From the NCBI GenBank assembly GCA_002215645.1, contig NGFI01000002.1:327406-391405 (forward strand): a stretch of 64,000 bases of DNA. The letters are read 5' to 3'. The notes beneath the pieces were generated by a model. The model was not told the DNA's origin, made no database searches, and was given only the letters and a program-made list of their open reading frames with translations. This document shows, piece after piece, positions 57,072-64,000 of the stretch. Made by a program: the position numbers and the translations under genes. Position 1 is the stretch's first letter; every line of letters begins with the position of its first letter. The stretch comes from Gemmatimonadetes bacterium 2013_60CM_65_52 (GTDB lineage Bacteria > Gemmatimonadota > Gemmatimonadetes > Gemmatimonadales > Gemmatimonadaceae).

Positions 57072-58619
57072 CTACACGCTGTAGTTCGGCGCCTCGCGAG
57101 TGATCGTCACGTCATGCGGGTGCGACTCGCGCAGCCCCGCCGCCGTGATGCGCACGAACCGAGTCTCCGTGCGAAGCTGGTCCACCGTCCCGCACCCCAC
57201 GTAGCCCATGCCGCTGCGCAGACCGCCCACCATCTGGAAGAGGACGTCGGCCACCGGACCCTTGTACGGCACGCGCCCCTCGATGCCCTCGGGAACCAGC
57301 TTCTTCGGCGAGAGCTCCCCCTCCTGGAAGTAGCGATCGGCGCTGCCGTCCTGCATCGCGGACAGCGATCCCATGCCGCGCACCATCTTGAAGCGCCGCC
57401 CCTCGAGCAGAAACGCCTCGCCTGGACTCTCCTCGGTACCCGCGAGCATCGAGCCCATCATGACGCTTCGTGCACCGGCTGCGAGCGCCTTCACCGCATC
57501 GCCGGAATACTTGATGCCGCCGTCGGCGATGACCGGAATGTCACCGGCGCCCTCCACCGCGTCGAACACCGCGGTGAGCTGCGGCACGCCAACGCCCGTC
57601 ACCACACGCGTGGTGCAGATGGAGCCCGGACCCACACCCACCTTCACCGCGTCCACTCCACGCTCCACCAGCGCTTGGGCACCCTCGCGTGTGGCCACGT
57701 TGCCAACGACGAGCTGCGTGTCGGGAAACGCCTCACGGACTCTCGCCGTCGCATCCAGCACGCCCACGGCGTGGCCGTGCGCGGTGTCGATGATGATCGC
57801 GTCAACACCCGCGTCGATGAGCGCCCGCGCGCGCGTGAGATAGTCTCCCGCCGCGCCGATGGCCGCCGCCACGCGCAGCCGCCCGTGCTGATCCTTGTTG
57901 GCGCCCGGATACTGCCGGCGCTTGTGAATGTCCTTGACGGTGATCAGGCCCTTCAACCGCCGATCCGCGTCGATGACGGGCAACTTCTCCACGCGGTGCT
58001 TCGCGAGAATGCGCTCCGCCTCATCCAGCGTCGTTCCCAACGGAGCCGTCACGAGACCGTTCTTCGTCATGGCTTCGGCCACAGGCTGGTCCAGCAGCTT
58101 CTCGAACTGGAGGTCGCGGTTCGTGATGATGCCGACCAGCCGGCCTTCTGCGTCCACGATCGGCACGCCCGACACACGGAAGCGCGACATCAGGTTCGCG
58201 GCTTCTCGCAGCGACGCCGTCTCGGGCAGCGTGTACGGATTGATGATCATTCCGCTCTCGCTGCGCTTGACGATGTCCACCTGCATGGCCTGGCGGTCGA
58301 TGGACATGTTCTTGTGCAGCACGCCGATGCCTCCGGCGCGCGCCATCGCGATGGCCATCTCCGATTCCGTCACGGTATCCATCGCGGCGGACACCAACGG
58401 GACATTCAACTCGATCTGGCGCGTGAACCACGACGTCGTCGAAACGTCCTTCGGATGCGTCAGCGAATGGCGCGGCGCGAGGAGCACGTCATCGAACGTC
58501 AGCGCCACGTCGTCGCACACGCGCGCCGCGCCATTGACGGCCTCGGAACGCGACGGCCCACTGTCAGCGCTGGGCTGAGTGGGCCGGTTTCTGGATGCCG
58601 AGCGGATTGTTGTCGCCAT
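57072..58619 (-). CDS. guaB: Inosine-5'-monophosphate dehydrogenase
   Basis: 515 aa. The N-terminal ~35 residues are an unconserved extension. [12 protein letters not shown] opens the TIM barrel; two CBS domains (about 125-245) are inserted; the catalytic Cys is in [11 protein letters not shown] and the mobile flap in GRVPYKG. It converts IMP to XMP with NAD, the committed step of GTP synthesis. A TANNNT box stands 5 nt before ATG 58619. Monocistronic by its terminator. Confidence 0.97.
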   Translation of the reverse strand: MATTIRSASRNRPTQPSADSGPSRSEAVNGAARVCDDVALTFDDVLLAPRHSLTHPKDVSTTSWFTRQIELNVPLVSAAMDTVTESEMAIAMARAGGIGVLHKNMSIDRQAMQVDIVKRSESGMIINPYTLPETASLREAANLMSRFRVSGVPIVDAEGRLVGIITNRDLQFEKLLDQPVAEAMTKNGLVTAPLGTTLDEAERILAKHRVEKLPVIDADRRLKGLITVKDIHKRRQYPGANKDQHGRLRVAAAIGAAGDYLTRARALIDAGVDAIIIDTAHGHAVGVLDATARVREAFPDTQLVVGNVATREGAQALVERGVDAVKVGVGPGSICTTRVVTGVGVPQLTAVFDAVEGAGDIPVIADGGIKYSGDAVKALAAGARSVMMGSMLAGTEESPGEAFLLEGRRFKMVRGMGSLSAMQDGSADRYFQEGELSPKKLVPEGIEGRVPYKGPVADVLFQMVGGLRSGMGYVGCGTVDQLRTETRFVRITAAGLRESHPHDVTITREAPNYSV

Positions 58620-58624
58620 GGATA

Positions 58625-58630
58625 AAAGTA
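58625..58630 (-). promoter_or_regulatory. Putative -10 box of guaB
   Basis: Minus-strand TACTTT ends 5 nt before ATG 58619, with no ribosome site between. Confidence 0.42.
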
Positions 58631-58673
58631 AACCGCCAGGGCGTCCTGCGCCACTCCGAACGGCCTCCGCGTG

Positions 58674-59150
58674 CTACCGCCCGATCACCCGCAAACGCCT
58701 GCGCAGCCGACGCGGAAGAAAAAACGCAGCGGCCGCGAGCGCCTCGCGAAGATTCAGGTCGGCAAGATCCTCCGCAGCGCCGCTCCAGTGTGCGAGCAGC
58801 ACGCTCCGCCCCGCGTTCGCCACCAACCGCTGGAGCGCGAGCACCAGGATGAAGACGTCATCGACCTCGCCGAGAAAGGGAATGAAATCCGGAATGAGAT
58901 CGATCGGCATCACGATGTACGCGATGGCGCCTCCAACGATCAGCTTGTCCACCATCGAGACGCGACGGTCCATGAGGAGTCCGCCCAGCAGACGGACGTA
59001 GTTCGGAAGCTGCCTGATGTAGTGGAGCACGGTGCGCTTGGCGCCGGTGCGCGGTGCGGGCGGTGCGGGCTCCGCTGTCGTCGCGCGCGATCCTGTCGAG
59101 CCGCGCCCACCCGCCGCGCGGCGCGCCTCTCCCCGACTCGTGGAACTCAT
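58674..59150 (-). CDS. YkvA-family (DUF1232) membrane protein
   Basis: 158 aa from ATG 59150 (a GTG at 59156 is possible). After a ~35-residue disordered Ala/Pro/Arg-rich N-terminus comes the DUF1232 core: KLIVGGAIAYIVMPIDLIPDFIPFLGEVDDV, whose PxDLIPDFIP motif is diagnostic. One or two short hydrophobic segments. Function of the family is unknown; it often sits near envelope genes. The preceding gene ends 12 bp away. Confidence 0.85.
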   Translation of the reverse strand: MSSTSRGEARRAAGGRGSTGSRATTAEPAPPAPRTGAKRTVLHYIRQLPNYVRLLGGLLMDRRVSMVDKLIVGGAIAYIVMPIDLIPDFIPFLGEVDDVFILVLALQRLVANAGRSVLLAHWSGAAEDLADLNLREALAAAAFFLPRRLRRRLRVIGR

Positions 59151-59162
59151 CGTCACCGCTGG

Positions 59163-59627
59163 CTACGAGGGGTTGATGCCGCCCGCTCCACTCGGCGGCG
59201 GCGAGCCGGGCGCATGTCCGCCCGCGTCCGGCGTGGCGCCTGCACTCGCACCACTCGTGCCGCCGGACTGATCCGGCGGAGACGAGCGGCCTACGGACAC
59301 CGCGGCGTCCACCACGCGATTGGTTGCCGTCATCAGATCGCTCGCGACCGACTTTCCCGCCGCGGCCGCGCCGCTCAGCACGCCCATCGCCTTGTTCATG
59401 AAGCCCATCGTCTCGGCGATCGTCGTCGCACTCACCTTTCCGGCGCGCAGCTTTTCCTCGACGGCGTCGGCAAACCGGCCCAGTGGATTCGTCGTCGTCG
59501 CACCCGGCATGGGGCGCTCCGCGTACTTCGACTCGAGGAAGTCCACGTAGTCGAGCACCTGGTACCCTCGCTCATCGGAGAGGGTCTCGAGCTTCTGCAG
59601 CAGCTTGTCGCGCAGATACGTGTTCAT
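59163..59627 (-). CDS. Hypothetical protein with helical N-terminus and Gly/Pro-rich tail
   Basis: 154 aa. The N-terminal ~35 residues (LLQKLETLSDERGYQVLDYVDFL) resemble DUF2281-like short helical domains. The middle is a predicted amphipathic helix and the last ~40 residues are Gly/Ser/Pro-rich and probably disordered. No signal peptide. Likely co-transcribed with the YkvA gene. Function unknown. Confidence 0.65.
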   Translation of the reverse strand: MNTYLRDKLLQKLETLSDERGYQVLDYVDFLESKYAERPMPGATTTNPLGRFADAVEEKLRAGKVSATTIAETMGFMNKAMGVLSGAAAAGKSVASDLMTATNRVVDAAVSVGRSSPPDQSGGTSGASAGATPDAGGHAPGSPPPSGAGGINPS

Positions 59628-59654
59628 CGGTCGTGCCTCCTCGAGTCCGTCGCG

Positions 59655-60683
59655 TCACCCCTTCCAGCGTTTGCGCGTGCCGCGCGCGTCGATGTGGACG
59701 TACGGGGAAGGATAACGACGGCTCGTGTAGAGTCCGAGGCCGCCCATGAGCTCCGGATGTGCGTCCTCGACGCGCTCCACGGCGAGCGTCACGAGCAGGG
59801 CGTCCGTCATGGTAATGCGTCCGTCCCCATCCGCGTCGACGGCGATGTCGGCGGCGTCACCGTATTGATGGCGGCTGTCACTGGCGGCGCGAGGAACGCG
59901 CGCATTGTGCAGCGGCGTGCGGAACCCGGAGTGGATGTCCACGGCGAGTTGCGCGCGCACGTTTCCGCCGAGCTCCGCGAACACGAGCTCCAGCTTGTCG
60001 AGCAGCTTGGGATTCAGCGCCACGTACTTCGGCCACACGTCGCGCTGCTCGTCGTGCGTCACGAATGCCGCGAGACGCAGGTGCCGCGTGACCTGGAGAT
60101 CGAGATCCGCCTGTCGGACCTCGAGGAAGCCTGGAGGGTGCTCGCGATCTTCCCTGCCGAATCGCTCCGCCAGGTACGTCCCGATGCGATAGCCGTTCAG
60201 CCGGCCGGCGATCTTCTGGTCGAACGGCATCATCACCGCCAGCAGCGGCTCGGGGAGAATCTGATGCTCGGCGCCGTGTGACAGCGCCAAATGGTAGAAG
60301 CCCGGACGGGCTGGGGCGATGGTCGGGCCGGCGGTAAGGGGCCGCATCGGTGCGACCTCTCCCGAATCACCGACGGGAACCCAGGTATAGAGGAGGGAAT
60401 CATTCGCGCTCGGCACGTTCACCGGGAACTCGACGTCGCGCCCCGGCAGTGCAAAGCGGACCTTTACGTTGCCGCTCTGGCCGAAGGCGTCGGCCGCCGC
60501 GCTCGCGGTGACAAGCGGCTTGGGAGTCGCGACATGCGCGGCGAGTGTTCGCAGGGGTGTGGTGGGAACCATGTCGCCCGGCTTGAGAAACTGCACCGCC
60601 GCGACAGTGGCGAGACAGAAGAGCACGCCTGCGCCGATAGCGCCCACGGAGCCGGGCGTTTCGCGGGCCGCGGCGCTCTTCAC
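59655..60683 (-). CDS. M15-like peptidoglycan peptidase with an EF-hand loop
   Basis: 342 aa from GTG 60683 with GGGG just upstream; the frame extends further up but without protein-like sequence. A membrane anchor or signal (~13-33) is followed by a ~110-residue beta-rich domain, then a D,D-carboxypeptidase/DUF882-like domain: FRTPLHNARV, RHQYGDAADI (SxHxxGxAxD zinc motif) and PYVHIDARG. Directly after the zinc motif lies DADGDGRITMTD, a canonical EF-hand calcium loop, where family members have no such insert that I know of. Likely a periplasmic cell-wall enzyme possibly gated by calcium. Catalytic details need modelling. Confidence 0.78.
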   Translation of the reverse strand: MKSAAARETPGSVGAIGAGVLFCLATVAAVQFLKPGDMVPTTPLRTLAAHVATPKPLVTASAAADAFGQSGNVKVRFALPGRDVEFPVNVPSANDSLLYTWVPVGDSGEVAPMRPLTAGPTIAPARPGFYHLALSHGAEHQILPEPLLAVMMPFDQKIAGRLNGYRIGTYLAERFGREDREHPPGFLEVRQADLDLQVTRHLRLAAFVTHDEQRDVWPKYVALNPKLLDKLELVFAELGGNVRAQLAVDIHSGFRTPLHNARVPRAASDSRHQYGDAADIAVDADGDGRITMTDALLVTLAVERVEDAHPELMGGLGLYTSRRYPSPYVHIDARGTRKRWKG

Positions 60684-60945
60684 TGGGACCCCATGGCGCA
60701 GGAGCCCTGGGAGTGTCTTACAAGGCCCGCGCCTGGGCCGAGGGGACGGAAATCCTGCACTATTGGACTTGCCTCCTGTAGACGACGGGCGGACGAAGCA
60801 GGCTGAGACACCGGCCACGGAAACTTGTGCCCTCGGAGGGTGAGGAGGGCGGACCCTGCGCGAATCGGCCCGCGTGGTCCGATGCGCGTATTGGGTAAAT
60901 GTATTCATAGGAAAGACGAATCGGCGCCGCCATCGTCACGCATGC

Positions 60946-60963
60946 TGACTGGCCGGCCAGTCA
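60946..60963. promoter_or_regulatory. 18-bp perfect palindrome, possible operator
   Basis: TGACTGGCCGGCCAGTCA is fully self-complementary. It lies in the gap between two divergent genes, a likely spot for a dimeric repressor or activator site. Confidence 0.45.
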
Positions 60964-60976
60964 ACATCAGTACTTA

Positions 60977-61170
60977 GTACGAAGGCCAGTATCCGGAACT
61001 CGGCACTCTGTACGACGGCGTACGCGGTACGATGCGGAACAACGGCCGGCCCACCCATCAACCCGGTTTATTACTCACCCATCAACCCGGTTTATGGCTC
61101 ACCCATCAACCCGGTCTATACCAAGTACTCAGGATACCGGATGCCGGGTACCGGATACTGGCCTTCATAC
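60977..61170. repeat. 27-nt inverted repeat enclosing tandem repeats
   Basis: Left arm 60977-61003 and right arm 61144-61170 match in 24 of 27 positions when one is reverse-complemented. They enclose ~140 bp that includes the three 24-bp units. Could form a cruciform or a long RNA hairpin upstream of gpmI. Confidence 0.8.
61052..61123. repeat. Three tandem 24-bp units
   Basis: Units start at 61052, 61076 and 61100 and share CACCCATCAACCCGGT at their beginning. The last 4-7 bases vary. No spacers between units, so not a CRISPR. Confidence 0.92.
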
Positions 61171-61253
61171 CGTGTACTGCCGTTGTAGGTGTGCGCTTTG
61201 TCCGCGTAAGGCGGCCCGATACATTTCCGCCTCTCCTTTACCCCGACAAACTC

Positions 61254-62795
61254 ATGGCGAAACCCTCCCGACCCGCTCCGGTCATCCTCGTGGTGCTCGA
61301 CGGATGGGGATATCGCGCCGAAACGGAGGGAAACGCCATCGCGATGGCGAAGGTTCCGACATGGGACCGGATATGGGAGCGCGGTTCACGCACCCTGCTC
61401 CACGCGTCGGGCGAGGCCGTCGGGCTGCCGGAAGGACAGATCGGCAATAGCGAGGTCGGCCATCTGAATCTCGGGGCCGGCCGAGTGGTGCTGCAGGACC
61501 TGGTGCGGATATCGAGTGCGGTTCGCGACGGCAGCTTCTTCCGCAACCAGGCCTTCGTCGGCGCCTGCCGCAAGGTGAAGGAGAGCGGTGGCACCCTGCA
61601 TCTGGTCGGCCTCATCGGCGCCGGCGGCGTCCACGCCATCGACACCCACCTGCTCGCGCTCATCGAGCTGGCGTCCCGCGAAGGTGTGCCTCGCGTTGCC
61701 ATCCATGCCATGCTCGACGGCCGCGACACCATGCCGCGCTCCGGCCTGGGTTACCTCGAGGAGCTGCTTCGGAAGGCTGAAGGGCGCGCCAAGGTAGCCA
61801 GCCTGGGCGGTAGATATTTCGGCATGGACCGTGATCGCCGCTGGGACCGCACCGAGAAGTGGTATCGCGCCACCGTGCTCGGCGCCGGACCCGCGACGAG
61901 GGATCCTCGGAAGTACGTGGCGGACGCGTACGAGCGCGGCGAGACGGACGAGTTCCTGACGCCGGCGACCGTGGTGGACGATTCCGGCAAACCGGTCGGT
62001 CCAATGCGCGACGGCGACGCGGTCATCTGCTTCAACTATCGCTCCGACCGTATGCGCCAGATCGTGCGCTCGCTCACGCAGCCGGACTTCAACGATTTCG
62101 ACGTCTCGACGCGGCCCGCGCTGCACGTCGTCACCATGACGGTGTACGACCAGACCTTCAACGTGCAGGTCGCGTTCCCGCCACAATCGATGGCGAACAT
62201 CGTCGGTCAGGTGGTCTCGGGCGCCGGCTTCGCGATGTTACGGACCGCGGAAACCGAGAAGTACGCCCATGTGACTTACTTCTTCAACGGGGGCATCGAG
62301 ACGCCGTTTCCGCACGAGGATCGGCGGCTGGTGCCCAGCCAGAAAGTGGCGACGTACGATCTCGCGCCGGAGATGAGCGCGTACGGCGTCACGGATGTCC
62401 TCTGCGACGCCATCGTCGAGCGGGAGCACGACTTCATTCTCTGCAATTACGCCAATGGCGACATGGTGGGACACACGGGCTCCATCCCCGCGACACTCAA
62501 GGCCGTCGAGACGGTCGACGAGTGCCTCACGCGGGTCGTCGCAGCGGCTGGTGCTGTGGGGGCGCGGTTGCTCGTCACCGCGGATCACGGCAACTGCGAG
62601 ATGATGATCGATCCCGCCACCGGCGGTCCGCACACCGCCCATACCACCAACCCGGTACCTTTCGTCGTCGTGGATGATGCCGGCCGCGCGCTGCGCGGTG
62701 GCGGCGCCCTGTGCGACGTCGGTCCGACCATTCTCGCGCTGCTCGGCCTCGAGCAGCCATCCGAAATGACGGGACGCGACCTGCGGCTCGTCTGA
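61254..62795 (+). CDS. gpmI: 2,3-bisphosphoglycerate-independent phosphoglycerate mutase
   Basis: 513 aa, ATG 61254; the upstream open frame runs through the tandem repeats and is rejected. Catalytic Ser in GNSEVGHLNLGAGR, metal ligands in VLDGWG and VTADHGNCEMM, plus CNYANGDMVGHTG. It interconverts 3- and 2-phosphoglycerate in glycolysis using two Mn ions. No clear ribosome site before the start. Confidence 0.96.
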   Translation: MAKPSRPAPVILVVLDGWGYRAETEGNAIAMAKVPTWDRIWERGSRTLLHASGEAVGLPEGQIGNSEVGHLNLGAGRVVLQDLVRISSAVRDGSFFRNQAFVGACRKVKESGGTLHLVGLIGAGGVHAIDTHLLALIELASREGVPRVAIHAMLDGRDTMPRSGLGYLEELLRKAEGRAKVASLGGRYFGMDRDRRWDRTEKWYRATVLGAGPATRDPRKYVADAYERGETDEFLTPATVVDDSGKPVGPMRDGDAVICFNYRSDRMRQIVRSLTQPDFNDFDVSTRPALHVVTMTVYDQTFNVQVAFPPQSMANIVGQVVSGAGFAMLRTAETEKYAHVTYFFNGGIETPFPHEDRRLVPSQKVATYDLAPEMSAYGVTDVLCDAIVEREHDFILCNYANGDMVGHTGSIPATLKAVETVDECLTRVVAAAGAVGARLLVTADHGNCEMMIDPATGGPHTAHTTNPVPFVVVDDAGRALRGGGALCDVGPTILALLGLEQPSEMTGRDLRLV

Positions 62796-62816
62796 CGCGC
62801 AACCTCGAGTGATTGA

Positions 62817-63509
62817 ATGATTGAACGTGTGGTGGGGGCATTCCTCTGCGCGGTGGTGCTCGTGCAGCCGGCGCTGGCGCAGGTCGGCCACGAGCCGGAG
62901 CGCAGCCCGTACAGGGACCTCGAATACAGCCAGGAGCTCACGCTGTTGAGCGGCTGGATGAAGGCGCGGCACGATCCCGCGGGCATCGCGCCGAACGGCT
63001 TTGCCATGCTCGGAGCGCGTTATGAATGGACGCTCACGGGCCCGCTCGCGCTCAGCGCGGACGTCCTCGGCGGGTCCACGCATCGCGACGTCATCGATCC
63101 CCTCAGGCCAGCCGCGACACGCCACATCGGCACGCAGAGCTCCAAGGAGTTTGCCGCGGATCTTGCCCTGGTGATGAACCTGACGGGCGCACGAAGCTGG
63201 CACGGTATGGTGCCGCAGGTGCGGACGGGGCTCGGCGTGGTGCATAATGGCGCCAGCGACGACTCCACGGGCTTCGCGTTCGGCACCCCCTTTGCATTCT
63301 CTTTCGGCGGCGGCGTGAAGTACGTGCCGAATGGACGCGTGCAGTTGCGCGTGGACCTGACGGACCGGCTGTTCAAGTTGAACTACGCCGATGCGTACTA
63401 TCGGGCCGCCTCCGACAACACGTCGGTACTGAGCAGCTCAACCGCGCGATCGTTTTATACGCATCACACCGCACTCACGGTGGGCCTGTCGTATCTCTTC
63501 GCGCGCTGA
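62817..63509 (+). CDS. Outer-membrane beta-barrel protein (small)
   Basis: 230 aa, ATG 62817. Signal peptide ends LAQVG. The mature part has ~8 amphipathic strands with Gly/aromatic turns and a C-terminal strand ending GLSYLFAR, typical of 8-stranded OmpA/OmpW-like barrels. The region 90-130 (THRDVIDPLRPAATRHIG) may form an extracellular loop. Function unknown. It follows gpmI by 21 bp. Confidence 0.78.
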   Translation: MIERVVGAFLCAVVLVQPALAQVGHEPERSPYRDLEYSQELTLLSGWMKARHDPAGIAPNGFAMLGARYEWTLTGPLALSADVLGGSTHRDVIDPLRPAATRHIGTQSSKEFAADLALVMNLTGARSWHGMVPQVRTGLGVVHNGASDDSTGFAFGTPFAFSFGGGVKYVPNGRVQLRVDLTDRLFKLNYADAYYRAASDNTSVLSSSTARSFYTHHTALTVGLSYLFAR

Positions 63510-63547
63510 CCGCCGGTCCGACGCTCACTCGAGCAGAGGCGGCAATC

Positions 63548-64000
63548 ATGGCGCGCGACTTCGAGAACCTGCACGACAGCGAAGAGCTGGACGATCGTGA
63601 GTTGAGAGATCTGGTGCGCGAACAGCTCGCGCAGCATACGGCGCTGGACGTGGACGACATCACCGTGCTCGCAAAGGACGGCTGCGTCTCGCTCACGGGC
63701 CGAGTGGGCACGGATGGCGAGCGTCGTGTGGCGGAGCACGTGTTGACGGACGTGCTGGGGCTCACGAACTACACCAACGATCTCGTGGTGGACTCGTTGC
63801 GCCGCGCCGAAAGTCCGGAGGCCATCGACGACCATCTCGCGGACGAGGCAGAGCGCAGTGGCACGCTGCTCGGGGACGTTCCGGTGCCACTGAGCCCCGA
63901 AGCGGAGCATCTCGCCGACGAGAAGGAAGACGACCTGGCCGGCACCACCGACTATACGGTGGTCATGGAGAGCGGACGAACGTGGAATCCCCCGGACTCT
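63548..64000 (+). CDS. BON-domain protein (3' end outside window)
   Basis: ATG 63548 with AGAGGCGG upstream; the frame stays open to the last base (151 codons), so the gene is partial. Residues ~15-75 form one BON domain (LRDLVREQLAQH, VLAKDGCVSLTGRVGTDGER, VLGLTNYTNDL). The rest is acidic and Asp/Glu-rich, probably disordered. No signal peptide. BON domains bind membranes or ligands; function here unknown. Confidence 0.85.
   Translation, partial: MARDFENLHDSEELDDRELRDLVREQLAQHTALDVDDITVLAKDGCVSLTGRVGTDGERRVAEHVLTDVLGLTNYTNDLVVDSLRRAESPEAIDDHLADEAERSGTLLGDVPVPLSPEAEHLADEKEDDLAGTTDYTVVMESGRTWNPPDS

Larger units (their letters stand above)
60684..61253. other. Structured intergenic region before gpmI
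   Basis: About 570 bp without a convincing gene. It holds an 18-bp perfect palindrome, a 27-nt inverted repeat and a triple 24-bp direct repeat (listed separately). The leader of the minus-strand peptidase gene (60690-60840) has possible long-range helices but matches no riboswitch I know. Confidence 0.7.

Noticed and set aside
56913-58625. 570-codon + strand open frame opposite guaB
   Set aside because: Arg/His-rich shadow of a highly supported gene; GC-rich codon bias keeps antisense frames open.
60690-60840. Possible riboswitch in the leader of the M15-like peptidase gene
   Set aside because: A few complementary 6-mers exist, but I could not match any known riboswitch core; evidence too thin to list.
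61052-61123. Possible mini CRISPR array
   Set aside because: The 24-bp units are directly adjacent with no unique spacers and no cas genes are in the window.
63464-63910. Minus-strand open frame at the right end
   Set aside because: The + strand carries a BON-domain frame with a ribosome site and protein-like composition over the same bases.

Overview
The window is a GC-rich piece of a diderm (Gram-negative type) chromosome. The evidence for an outer membrane is direct: LPS inner-core genes (a heptosyltransferase and a Kdo-kinase-like protein), signal-peptide beta-barrel proteins, lipoproteins with lipoboxes and a PEP-CTERM protein. Gene content, codon bias, and a UbiA/UbiX/UbiD/UbiE set without ubiquinone hydroxylases (as expected for futalosine-route menaquinone) suggest a Gemmatimonadota bacterium. 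That assignment is an inference, not a database result.

Layout. 1-2066: end of dnaK, an HtrA protease and a strong terminator. 2086-3554: a PEP-CTERM protein, tRNA-Leu(UAG) and a small lipoprotein. 3651-11629: a protein quality-control run (tig, clpP, clpX, lon, engB), then a secreted protein and a hexapeptide acyltransferase. 11650-16613: an accessory insertion of lower GC. It holds a hypothetical gene, a broken DUF262/HNH-like nuclease gene, a frameshifted IS630 element and a lipoprotein gene stopped by one in-frame TAG. It is bracketed by near-identical copies of part of a Nudix gene; the left copy is fused to a 170-bp piece of the gspE-like gene. 16608-18946: the intact Nudix and GspE/PilB-type ATPase genes. 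19016-26698: an Omp85-like barrel protein, trpE, an FHA-GAF-cyclase, LPS core genes and maf. 26695-30419: dtd, glmS, glmM (amino-sugar supply). 30479-34197: a chemoreceptor, a half-length AMP-ligase relic and an HD-GYP response regulator. 34312-40508: a Cys/Met PLP enzyme, an M48 peptidase, purD, mutM, a half-length UvrC-like protein and a phosphodiesterase. 40516-44285: a quinone cluster (ubiX, ubiA, ubiD, ubiE-like). 44411-47606: an ECF sigma factor, an anti-sigma factor and two envelope proteins, likely one envelope-stress operon. 47634-53980: a SAM hydrolase (DUF62), Mrp, an SMP-30-like lipoprotein, a LiaF-like protein and a GH3 beta-glycosidase. 53988-60683: NrnA-like, an amino-acid permease, guaB, a YkvA-like protein, a small protein and an M15-like peptidase with an EF-hand loop. 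61254-64000: gpmI, an outer-membrane protein and an open-ended BON-domain gene.

Points that stand out: (i) the duplicated, internally deleted Nudix-gspE fragment bracketing the insertion, best explained by single-crossover integration of a circle or by tandem duplication; (ii) two decaying genes in the insertion, each carrying a TAG; (iii) at least seven genes with a TANNNT box only 5-8 nt before the start codon, suggesting leaderless transcripts; (iv) structured repeat-rich gaps at 55125-55311 and 60946-61170; (v) a hairpin that buries the ribosome site of the IS630 transposase. All starts and functions were read by eye, without searches.
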